Source: a virus | DNA: 38,687 bases | Reading direction: 5' to 3' (one strand) | Virus record (IMG/VR): IMGVR_UViG_3300021061_000036 | Coordinates: 1 to 38,687 of that record | Shown here: positions 29,162 through 34,664 of the stretch, in pieces | Position numbering within the stretch: position 1 is the first letter of the stretch | Layout: each line of letters opens with the position of its first letter | The notes under the pieces: model-generated | Database searches by the model: none | Told to the model about the DNA's origin: nothing | Seen by the model: only the letters and a program-made list of their open reading frames with translations | Program-made: the position numbers and the translations under genes

Positions 29162-29649
29162 GCGAATTCTCCCATGTACTGAATACGAGCGATGTCGTAG
29201 GCCGCAGCCGCTTCCTCGGGCGTGTCAAAGGTGCCGACCTGCTTTTGCTCGCCACAGACAGTGATGCGGGCGGAATAACGGCCTGACTTGTTCCTCCGGA
29301 CGCCCATCGGCAGATCCCGCTTGCGTGGGTTCTTGATGTTCTGCGCGTTCTGGGTTGCATTCGCCGGACGAAGATTGACCCACCTATCATCGGTGGAATC
29401 ACCGTTCGCGTGATCAATCATGTCCTCGGGGTCTCGGCCGGTCATGTAGAGGTAAGCCAAGCGAGAGCGGCGATACTTAATCCCACCTATTTGGATGAGG
29501 TGGTAATGCTTGCCGCTCGGATTTGTTTGAAGCGTGCCAGCCTCTTCTCCAAGAAGCTCAGCATGACCGGCTGGAGGTTGAATCCAGTAGAACACGCCGC
29601 GTCTAGGTGCATAGAGAAGGATGGTTCTCAGATAGATCGCATCCATCAT
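29158..29649 (-). CDS. HNH endonuclease with AP2 DNA-binding domain
   Basis: 163 residues. The HNH part includes YRRSRLAYLYMTGRDPEDMI, DHANGDSTDDRWVNLRPANA and TQNAQNIKNPRKRD, with D-H-x-N-x-x-x-x-D-N/D-R-x-x-N-L-R. The C-terminal part (MGVRRNKSGRYSARITVCGE, then GTFDTPEEAAAAYDIARIQY) is an AP2 domain. Such proteins are free-standing homing endonucleases. It sits between exonuclease and annealing genes with four-base overlaps at both ends, so an insertion has been neatly fitted to the operon. Confidence 0.92.
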   Translation of the reverse strand: MMDAIYLRTILLYAPRRGVFYWIQPPAGHAELLGEEAGTLQTNPSGKHYHLIQIGGIKYRRSRLAYLYMTGRDPEDMIDHANGDSTDDRWVNLRPANATQNAQNIKNPRKRDLPMGVRRNKSGRYSARITVCGEQKQVGTFDTPEEAAAAYDIARIQYMGEFA

Positions 29650-30248
29650 GCAGCCTCCTTCTCAACGGCATTGAGGCTATCCACCGCGTCCTTGAACAGG
29701 CGAGACGGCAGCTCCTTGACGCTCTGGATCTGATACTTCTTGCAGAACCGCTGGGCAGAGACGCCCTTCGACTGCATCAGCGTTGCGATCGTTGCCCACT
29801 GAGCGTCGTCGATCTTGCCGTTGTTGTTCTGTGCGCGGGGTGCGGTATCATGCGGCTGTCCGCTGGCGACCGTGCCGTCATCGTCTTCCTCGGCTGCGAT
29901 GCCGAATGCGGCGCAGAGCGAATAGCGCTTGAAGTAGGTGAGAAGCGAACCCGCTTCCTGCGGCTTGGCCGGCAACTGCGGCATGGGCACGGAGCAGTCC
30001 AGGTGCTCGCCGCTGACGTGAATAATGCGGGTCAGCAGTTCACCGTTCGTGGCGGATTGGATGAACCAGAGGCCGTGCCTGGTGAGCACTGGCCGCAGCA
30101 TTTCGATGATGCTGTCCAACGTGGCGTAGTCGAAGCTGTACTTACCGGGCACGCGCACGGTGCGGTTCTTCGTGGGAGCATGGAGCTCAGCCTGTGCAGC
30201 CACGAGCGCGGCGGCGAGTGTTTCCTGCTTGGCGGCGGTGGCCATCAT
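29646..30248 (-). CDS. ERF-family single-strand annealing protein
   Basis: 200 residues from ATG 30248 (the ATG at 30245 is also possible), with CGGAGAAG upstream. The ERF signature is clear: LAAALVAAQAELHAPTKNRT at the start, FDYATLDSIIEMLRPVLTRH, and GSLLTYFKRYSLCAAFGIAA followed by EEDDDG. It pairs complementary single strands and partners the exonuclease encoded downstream. The C-terminal 60 residues (DDAQWATIATLMQSKGVSAQ) form a helical accessory domain. It is the one gene in this stretch preceded by a gap (30249-30309). Confidence 0.93.
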   Translation of the reverse strand: MMATAAKQETLAAALVAAQAELHAPTKNRTVRVPGKYSFDYATLDSIIEMLRPVLTRHGLWFIQSATNGELLTRIIHVSGEHLDCSVPMPQLPAKPQEAGSLLTYFKRYSLCAAFGIAAEEDDDGTVASGQPHDTAPRAQNNNGKIDDAQWATIATLMQSKGVSAQRFCKKYQIQSVKELPSRLFKDAVDSLNAVEKEAA

Positions 30249-30309
30249 CTTCTCCGTGTTGGAATGGAAAGGGGTTGGGTGAACCTCTGCTGGTTTAGGT
30301 GAAGGGAGG

Positions 30310-30510
30310 TCATGACTGGGCGCCTCCTGCTTCGCAGGACCGCGTGCTATTCGCTTCGCTCACCGAGCCGCTTTGCGTCTCGTCCCTATCGGGTGACGCC
30401 CGCATGGCGCGGTCTCGCCCATCAAGAAGACAGGGTGCGCAGAAATACCCTAGAGTGCGGCAATGGAGAGCAGCTGAATACTCGCCACAAGACCAGCATG
30501 GCCTCATCAT
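30310..30510 (-). CDS. zinc-finger-like small protein with repeat-element tail
   Basis: 66 residues from ATG 30510, which overlaps the PAPS-reductase-like stop. RPCWSCGEYSAALHCRTLGY and FCAPCLLDGRDRAMR give two Cys-x-x-Cys pairs with an intervening Cys. The last about 25 residues, through ETQSGSVSEANSTRSCEAGG, are encoded by palindromic element C and are Ser/Gly/Glu-rich. A folded body of about 40 residues plus this tail is unusual. Function unknown. Confidence 0.65.
   Translation of the reverse strand: MMRPCWSCGEYSAALHCRTLGYFCAPCLLDGRDRAMRASPDRDETQSGSVSEANSTRSCEAGGAQS
30318..30397 (-). repeat. palindromic element, copy C
   Basis: The plus strand has GGGCGCCTCC, hairpin TCCTGC-TTC-GCAGGA, ACCGCG, a CGCTTCGCT part, CCGAGCCG, GTCTCG and ATCGGGTGA. 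It aligns with copy B along its whole length. The first hairpin is longer than in B and differs on both arms while still pairing. It encodes the tail of the overlapping minus-strand gene. Confidence 0.72.
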
Positions 30511-31367
30511 GCTGCTTCTCCGGCGCACCAGAGGCCGCATTCAGCGTCGAACTCGTCATCGTCTCCGACCTCGAGCGGGAGCAGGGGAGACAAGGCCACA
30601 TCTTGCACTAGGTCGCTGATGCTACGCTCGGTGACGAACCGCCCCTTGCCGATCGTCTTTTCCATCCGGTCCCACCAGACAGCACTCGCGGGATTATCCC
30701 GGATGATGCGCTTCAGAATACGCTCACCCTTCAAGAAGCAGAGGTCGCAGTTGCCCTCCCATCCCTTGATGCCAAGGTCGAAGGACTGTGCTGCCCAGAA
30801 AGCGAGCACATCATTTCTCCGAACCATAGTCGCTAGGCGGGCCATCGGCATGATGGTAGTCCAAGGGAACTCACCGCTCTCGTTTTTCGCTACCTGAGTC
30901 AGAACACGCCGCTGTTCATCCCAGCGGAGGCCGATGACGTTGTTCCATGCGACGTAACCTTGCGCTTCCATGAAGTCGGCACACACTTGCATCTTCAGAT
31001 GCTCGGTGCAGAAACGCATCGCCTGGTTAGGGGTGAACTTCTTGCTCTCGATTAGAGCCTCGAACGGCTCACCGTTACGCGCTGCGCTGTTGTAGCCGAC
31101 CTCTTCGAACCGCTCCGCAACTGGTGTCCGCTTCAGCCGGGAGCGCCACTCCAGCCACCGCACCCGCACGTTCCACTGGGTCGCGCAATCGTGCACGAAG
31201 CGAAGCGTCTCTTCTCGCTCCTTGCCCGTGTTCGCGAAGCAGACATGCACGTCATCGGGCAGCTTGCCGTCATAGGCATCTAGGATATGCCAGAGCATGT
31301 AGCCGCTGGTTCGGCCGCCGCTGAAGCTAATGAGCGCTGGACCGTCTATGCGATAGGGGTTGGTCAC
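30507..31367 (-). CDS. PAPS-reductase-like (PP-loop) phage protein
   Basis: 286 residues from GTG 31367 (GTGA with the previous stop). ALISFSGGRTSGYMLWHILD holds the SGGxTS PP-loop for ATP or adenylyl substrate binding. DDVHVCFANTGKEREETLRF, a Cys-containing segment AMRFCTEHLKMQVCADFM and GNCDLCFLKGERILKRIIRD are typical of phage members of the phosphoadenosine-phosphosulfate reductase/DndC superfamily. Substrate is unknown; such genes are common beside phage recombination genes. No phosphorothioation partners are nearby. Confidence 0.88.
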   Translation of the reverse strand: MTNPYRIDGPALISFSGGRTSGYMLWHILDAYDGKLPDDVHVCFANTGKEREETLRFVHDCATQWNVRVRWLEWRSRLKRTPVAERFEEVGYNSAARNGEPFEALIESKKFTPNQAMRFCTEHLKMQVCADFMEAQGYVAWNNVIGLRWDEQRRVLTQVAKNESGEFPWTTIMPMARLATMVRRNDVLAFWAAQSFDLGIKGWEGNCDLCFLKGERILKRIIRDNPASAVWWDRMEKTIGKGRFVTERSISDLVQDVALSPLLPLEVGDDDEFDAECGLWCAGEAA

Positions 31368-31600
31368 TTGCCCGCCCCCCTACGCCCGATGCCATGCGAG
31401 CACGAAGACGCCGCAGGCGGCTGAGCCCCGTAAGGGGTGGCAGCGGGTTGCCCCGTAAGGGGTCGTCCAACTTCCTCCTCCAAAGCCCATTCAAGAAACC
31501 TAGGAGACATAGGAATAACCGATGAAGGTCTACCGATGACATCGAGAGCTTGAGCGAACAGCATTGCTCTACGCTCTTGAGCGCGTTCCAGATTGCTCAT
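31364..31600 (-). CDS. small hypothetical protein, paralogue of the next upstream gene
   Basis: 78 residues; the ATG overlaps the upstream stop. The N-terminal ERAQERRAMLFAQALDVIG is helical and resembles ARRAMLLELAERAD of the upstream gene, with a 15-base identical stretch in the DNA. MSPRFLEWALEEEVGRPLTG follows. The C-terminal third is Pro/Ala/Gly-rich and contains two palindromic GCCCCGTAAGGGGT copies. It ends overlapping the PAPS-reductase-like start. Function unknown. Confidence 0.7.
   Translation of the reverse strand: MSNLERAQERRAMLFAQALDVIGRPSSVIPMSPRFLEWALEEEVGRPLTGQPAATPYGAQPPAASSCSHGIGRRGAGK
31425..31463. repeat. two direct copies of a 14-bp palindrome
   Basis: GCCCCGTAAGGGGT occurs at 31425-31438 and 31450-31463. 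Each copy can pair CCCC with GGGG around GTAA. They lie in the C-terminal coding part of the overlapping gene. Confidence 0.75.
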
Positions 31601-31797
31601 GAGGATTGCTCCTGAGATGCACGAGCGCGGAGCTCACGGGCAATTGTGAAGAAGTTTGCGGCTACAGCTGCGTCGTCCCAATACATGCCCACCTCGCGGG
31701 CGAATGTTCGGCTAACCGCCTCCATCGCGTGGCGATCGGCGCGTTCCGCCAGTTCAAGCAGCATTGCTCTACGTGCTTCAGCTTCTTGAAGAATCAT
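31597..31797 (-). CDS. small helical hypothetical protein
   Basis: 66 residues, overlaps of four bases at both ends. EAEARRAMLLELAERADRHA, then FAREVGMYWDDAAVAANFFT and IARELRARASQE, indicate a helical protein. The beginning is related to that of the next gene downstream, and the shared CAGCATTGCTCTACG (plus strand, near 31559 and 31759) suggests tandem duplication. Function unknown. Confidence 0.72.
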   Translation of the reverse strand: MILQEAEARRAMLLELAERADRHAMEAVSRTFAREVGMYWDDAAVAANFFTIARELRARASQEQSS

Positions 31798-32120
31798 GAT
31801 TGCTCTCCACCGTCGTTGTTAGGGGGAGCAATCAGGAGCGCGATGTGATTGATCTTCTGCGCTTCCGGCAGATCTCTAACCCACTCTGTGGCGCCACTGT
31901 CGTAAGAGATACGGCCGTCGAGAACGCGAGCCGTGCGCGCCTTAAATCCATCCGTCGCGGGATGTGAGACGCCCGTATTCGCGTTGATGTGTGCCCAGTA
32001 AGACCCATCCTCAAGACGGCAGACTGAGACCACTCCACCTGGGAACTCGATGTGATGCTCGGCGCTCTCTGGCTTGCGCTTGTCGCCTTTCAGGACGATC
32101 ACTTTCGCGGTGGCGCCCAT
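31794..32120 (-). CDS. hypothetical beta-rich protein
   Basis: 108 residues from ATG 32120. AKVIVLKGDKRKPESAEHHI, FPGGVVSVCRLEDGSYWAHI and NANTGVSHPATDGFKART alternate strands and turns. EWVRDLPEAQKINHIALLIA is a C-terminal helix and strand. It starts in the stop of the upstream gene (TGATG). No family recognised. Confidence 0.75.
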   Translation of the reverse strand: MGATAKVIVLKGDKRKPESAEHHIEFPGGVVSVCRLEDGSYWAHINANTGVSHPATDGFKARTARVLDGRISYDSGATEWVRDLPEAQKINHIALLIAPPNNDGGEQS

Positions 32121-32281
32121 CAGAGCAGCACCGCAGCAGCAAACAGCCCCGCCAGAAACACCAAGGCTCCAAAGGTCCCTGCACGAGGTCTCATTGCCTC
32201 ACGGAATGCTGATTGGGCCGGAACATGTTGGCCCATCGGAACCACCGTCCCGTGCTTCCTAATTCTCTGCCACTCGGTCAT
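32120..32281 (-). CDS. small tail-anchored membrane protein
   Basis: 53 residues from ATG 32281. The first half is charged and His/Arg-containing (TEWQRIRKHGTVVPMGQHVP). The C-terminus is one hydrophobic span (TFGALVFLAGLFAAAVLL) ending at the stop, so it would be tail-anchored in the inner membrane. Start and stop overlap neighbours. No family recognised. Confidence 0.62.
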   Translation of the reverse strand: MTEWQRIRKHGTVVPMGQHVPAQSAFREAMRPRAGTFGALVFLAGLFAAAVLL

Positions 32282-32538
32282 GTCCGGTACTCCAGGACGT
32301 AAGCCTTCGCTTCGTCCTTGCTCATGGTTTCGCCCGACCAGTCGTTGGTGATTGGCCCATCGATCGCGTCGATCAGGTCGCAAAGGGCTTGCTTCTGTTC
32401 GGGCGTGTCTTGCTGCGCCATTGCGCTCATCGACACGCCGCCTTCAGCGTACCTCTTGGCAGCTGCGAGGGCGGCTTCGCTCTGGATGTTCCAGCCCTTC
32501 AGCGTACCCCACTTGAGGAGGAGATATTCCTCGCTCAC
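32278..32538 (-). CDS. hypothetical protein
   Basis: 86 residues from GTG 32538 (GTGA overlap). EEYLLLKWGTLKGWNIQSEA is a distinctive start. It is followed by ALAAAKRYAEGGVSMSAMAQ, QKQALCDLIDAIDGPITNDW and a closing helix (MSKDEAKAYVLEYR). The W-G-T-x-K-x-W motif recurs in short phage proteins of unknown role. Confidence 0.75.
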   Translation of the reverse strand: MSEEYLLLKWGTLKGWNIQSEAALAAAKRYAEGGVSMSAMAQQDTPEQKQALCDLIDAIDGPITNDWSGETMSKDEAKAYVLEYRT

Positions 32539-32735
32539 GCCGCAGCCCTCCTCTGAAAGCTCGCCTTGTGCTCGGCGTTCATCCGCTTGAGCATGATGGC
32601 ATCAGCCGCATACCGAACGAGGTCTTCGCGGCGATTGGCTATCCATGTCGGACAGGCAGCCGGGTTGCTGTCGTAAGTCTCTCGGACGAACGCCTCGGCA
32701 GCAGCCTTGTCTTCGGCTGATGGAAGCGGGGTCAT
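32535..32735 (-). CDS. small hypothetical protein
   Basis: 66 residues from ATG 32735. It is helical throughout: DKAAAEAFVRETYDSNPAAC, PTWIANRREDLVRYAADAIM, KRMNAEHKASFQRRA. It overlaps both neighbours by four bases. No family recognised. Confidence 0.72.
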   Translation of the reverse strand: MTPLPSAEDKAAAEAFVRETYDSNPAACPTWIANRREDLVRYAADAIMLKRMNAEHKASFQRRAAA

Positions 32736-33001
32736 GCTGACACCTGTGGCTTCGGATGAATAATCCGAACGTGGGGGTAGCGATGGCTATGAAACTCAGC
32801 TTCCCGCTGAATGTCCTGCAGTCGCTCGCGGATAATTGGACGGCGCCGGAACGGACTTCCCACCGGAGCATCAGCGCAGTGATACTTCTCCTGCACCATC
32901 CGCCACGTTTGGCCATCCTCGCTGTATTCGAGACTATAGCCGCCCAATTGGACGCCCATATCGGGTCCAGCCTTGTCAGCTTGGGAAGGGGTGGGGCGCA
33001 T
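32732..33001 (-). CDS. hypothetical protein
   Basis: 89 residues; the ATG overlaps the upstream TAA by one base. GGYSLEYSEDGQTWRMVQEK and YHCADAPVGSPFRRRPIIRE form a beta segment like small domains with a S-x-D-G-x-x-W turn. A helix (LQDIQREAEFHSHRYPHVRI) and a Pro-rich end follow. No family recognised. Confidence 0.74.
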   Translation of the reverse strand: MRPTPSQADKAGPDMGVQLGGYSLEYSEDGQTWRMVQEKYHCADAPVGSPFRRRPIIRERLQDIQREAEFHSHRYPHVRIIHPKPQVSA

Positions 33002-33183
33002 TAGGCTGCAACCCGTTCTGCGCTGTAGTAAGCCACCGCATCAAAGAAGCCGTCGCGGAAGGCGACATGCTCCTCCTGAGTATCTTCAAGGTTCGTGTAA
33101 GGCGCGTGGTAGCCTGCGGCCACCGCGTCGGAAACGACGTTCCAACCGCGGTTGTAGGCGATCTGTTCTTGCTGGTGAGCCAT
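33001..33183 (-). CDS. first gene of the leftward early operon, hypothetical
   Basis: 60 residues from ATG 33183, CGGAG upstream. QIAYNRGWNVVSDAVAAGYH is followed by QEEHVAFRDGFFDAVAYYSA. The A-x-N/F-R-D/G-G-x-x-x-A pattern appears twice and suggests two similar helices. As the first gene after the leftward promoter it occupies the place of lambda N, but it is acidic and lacks an Arg-rich motif, so an N-like antiterminator is unlikely. Confidence 0.74.
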   Translation of the reverse strand: MAHQQEQIAYNRGWNVVSDAVAAGYHAPYTNLEDTQEEHVAFRDGFFDAVAYYSAERVAA

Positions 33184-33208
33184 TGGGCATCTCCGCTGTG
33201 GATGCCCT

Positions 33209-33237
33209 TACCTACAAAAGTGCTGTACGACAGTCAA
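33209..33237 (-). promoter_or_regulatory. leftward early promoter (PL)
   Basis: On the minus strand TTGACT (33232-33237) is separated by 17 bases from TAGGTA (33209-33214). The rightward early promoter has the same -10 sequence and spacing. Transcription would start near 33202, about 20 bases before the first early gene. A 7-bp inverted repeat (33185-33191 and 33201-33207) lies at the start region. Confidence 0.7.
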
Positions 33238-33271
33238 CAAGAATATTTGTAGTCTACAGAAATTCTTCGGG
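33212..33271. promoter_or_regulatory. left operator cluster (OL)
   Basis: Three sites resemble the palindrome CTACAG-N5-CTGTAG found in the right operators. They are 33212-33228 (CTACA...TGTAC, overlapping the PL -10), 33235-33252 (CAACAAG...TTGTAG, next to the -35) and a weaker one at 33255-33271. Offsets of the first two from the -10 equal those at the right promoter. Confidence 0.65.
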
Positions 33272-33661
33272 CGGCTCCTCGTCGGGATAGAAGCCGGGGT
33301 CCCAATCTGCGCCGGGTTCAGGAGGCTCTTTGACCGGGGGGAGGGTAGGGGGAAGCCCGTCCAAGTGAGCCCGGATGTAGGCCCCGAAGGGCGTCTCTTG
33401 CTGGAATACCGCCACGATGGGCCGGCCATTCTTGAGCATCGCGCCAATCCATGGCGCACGTTCTGCCGTGAGATAACCAATCTGGAAATTACGGGCGCTA
33501 AGCACCTTCACGGCCTGGGGATCTACAGGGTTCTTGGGCTCGGGAACGAGGTAGACAGGCTCGCCGGGCGTGCAGAAGATAATCTCAGAGCGGCGATTGC
33601 CGCCATCTTTGTTCGCGTGAGCCGCGCCGACGACTGCTAGGGACAGCTCGTTGATCGGCAC
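33254..33661 (-). CDS. HIRAN-domain protein co-oriented with the repressor
   Basis: 135 residues from GTG 33661, directly after the repressor's stop, with GGAG eight bases upstream. LAVVGAAHANKDGGNRRSEI, GEPVYLVPEPKNPVDPQAVK and FQIGYLTAERAPWIGAMLKN follow the HIRAN plan (conserved Asn-Pro-x-D-x-x-A-V-x-V, then G-Y-L/I). HIRAN domains bind 3' ends of single-stranded DNA in Rad5/HLTF-like enzymes and occur alone in bacteria. The C-terminal 30 residues are Pro/Glu-rich. It should be expressed with the repressor in lysogens, and its stop overlaps the left operators. Confidence 0.85.
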   Translation of the reverse strand: MPINELSLAVVGAAHANKDGGNRRSEIIFCTPGEPVYLVPEPKNPVDPQAVKVLSARNFQIGYLTAERAPWIGAMLKNGRPIVAVFQQETPFGAYIRAHLDGLPPTLPPVKEPPEPGADWDPGFYPDEEPPEEFL

Positions 33662-34345
33662 CTACATGCTCCGAGCGATCCAGACCACCTTGCCGACAAT
33701 GTGAATGTCGCCGGGATCAGCGACCATCGGCGGGACAGCGGCATTATCGGACAGGATTTCGACTATCTCTTTGCCCTCCCGCTTCACTCGCCGGAGCCGC
33801 TTTATATAGCCCGCACCGGCATATTCGAAGGCCCAGAGCAGATCACCGAACGTGGAGCGGGTTTCGGAGGTGTCAATTAAGACTAGGTCGTCTTTGAGAA
33901 GCGTCGGCTCCATGCTGTTTCCGATACCGGAAGCCAGAAACAGGCGCTCGACGGGTGCGCGAGACAATCGCTGGATGAAGCCCAGATTGAACGGGACCAG
34001 CGACACAGAAGGATAGTCGTCGATCGCGGCACCGTCTCCCATAGCGTAACGAATGTCGACCTGACGAATGTACACGACATCATCACGCGGGCTTGTGTCC
34101 TGAGCGGCAGCCGGAGCGCCTTCCTCAAAGGCCATCTCAACATAGCGGAACCACTCTGGCATGCGCTTGGCATCGCCCTGCTCGAAGCCTGAGACGGTCT
34201 GCTGGGTGAGCTTCGCCGCGCTACCCTCCCGGCGCGCTATCGCTCTAGCATAGTCAGCGAGGTTCGTGGTCGACCAACCTCGCTTGCCGCGCTCCCGCTT
34301 CATGAAGGCGGCAGCCGCGGCGGGGTCGCTCCGATGAGATGTCAT
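33662..34345 (-). CDS. CI-like phage repressor, LexA/S24 family
   Basis: 227 residues from ATG 34345; a longer frame to 34402 would run through the operators. The N-terminal helix-turn-helix is around KLTQQTVSGFEQGDAKRMPE. The peptidase part has IGNSMEPTLLKDDLVLIDTS with the catalytic-type Ser in GNSMEPTL and the Lys in GYIKRLRRV. The region RYAMGDGAAIDDY is a likely place for the self-cleavage site. It would maintain lysogeny and be inactivated by RecA during SOS. No ribosome-binding site precedes the ATG, and a TAGGCT (34354-34359) suggests a nearly leaderless message as in lambda cI. Confidence 0.92.
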   Translation of the reverse strand: MTSHRSDPAAAAAFMKRERGKRGWSTTNLADYARAIARREGSAAKLTQQTVSGFEQGDAKRMPEWFRYVEMAFEEGAPAAAQDTSPRDDVVYIRQVDIRYAMGDGAAIDDYPSVSLVPFNLGFIQRLSRAPVERLFLASGIGNSMEPTLLKDDLVLIDTSETRSTFGDLLWAFEYAGAGYIKRLRRVKREGKEIVEILSDNAAVPPMVADPGDIHIVGKVVWIARSM

Positions 34346-34356
34346 AGGCAATGAGC

Positions 34357-34422
34357 CTACAAACAATCTTGTCGCTGTAGGGGTACAAAACTCCTGTTGC
34401 ATAGACTACAGGACTTCTGTAG
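34357..34422. promoter_or_regulatory. right operator cluster (OR)
   Basis: Three palindromic sites lie between repressor and cro-like genes. They are 34357-34374 (CTACAAA...TTGTCG), 34383-34399 (GTACAAAACTCCTGTTG) and 34406-34422 (CTACAG-GACTT-CTGTAG, perfect). Starts are 26 and 23 bases apart. The last overlaps the rightward -10, and the middle one abuts the -35. Confidence 0.75.
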
Positions 34423-34425
34423 GTA
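34397..34425 (+). promoter_or_regulatory. rightward early promoter (PR)
   Basis: TTGCAT (34397-34402), 17 bases, TAGGTA (34420-34425). Transcription is expected near 34432, two bases before the ATG of the cro-like gene, so the message would be essentially leaderless. Confidence 0.68.
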
Positions 34426-34433
34426 TTGGGCTC

Positions 34434-34664
34434 ATGAAGAACGACCCACTTCACAGCGCATTGCGTGACGCGCTCGGCAAGGCCGGGAATAACCAATCGC
34501 GCTTTGCCGCAGCCATTGGCACCTCGCAACAGCTCGTCTCGTACTGGCTTTCTAAGCGGAGGCCTCTGCCCGCGGAGTACGTTTTGGCGGCCGAGCGAGC
34601 GGGCTTTGGTTCCCGCCACGACCTGCGCCCCGACCTGTATCCACTTGAGGAGAAGGCGGCATGA
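34434..34664 (+). CDS. Cro-like (YdaS-type) regulator
   Basis: 76 residues. LHSALRDALGKAGNNQSRFA, AAIGTSQQLVSYWLSKRRPL and PAEYVLAAERA make a YdaS/Cro helix-turn-helix, with the recognition helix around SQQLVSYW. It is divergent from the repressor and the first gene after PR, the place of lambda cro. Start ATG 34434 lacks a separate ribosome-binding site, which agrees with a leaderless message. Its stop overlaps the next gene by four bases. Confidence 0.88.
   Translation: MKNDPLHSALRDALGKAGNNQSRFAAAIGTSQQLVSYWLSKRRPLPAEYVLAAERAGFGSRHDLRPDLYPLEEKAA

Noticed and set aside
29607-30302. 231-codon plus-strand frame opposite the ERF gene
   Set aside because: It mirrors the ERF-type annealing protein gene, whose motifs are unmistakable; the Leu/Arg/His-rich product looks like antisense translation.
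30507-31367. DNA phosphorothioation (DndC-like) defence gene
   Set aside because: The PP-loop fits, but no dndA/B/D/E or ssp genes are near and phage PAPS-reductase-like genes are common.
33001-33183. Lambda N-like antiterminator as first leftward gene
   Set aside because: The product is acidic without an Arg-rich RNA-binding motif, and no boxB-like hairpin was identified downstream of the promoter.
33254-34402. Toxin-antitoxin or abortive-infection pair formed by the repressor and HIRAN genes
   Set aside because: The upstream gene is a clear S24 repressor with operators; no toxin-like feature is visible in the HIRAN protein, so only its rex-like position is reported.
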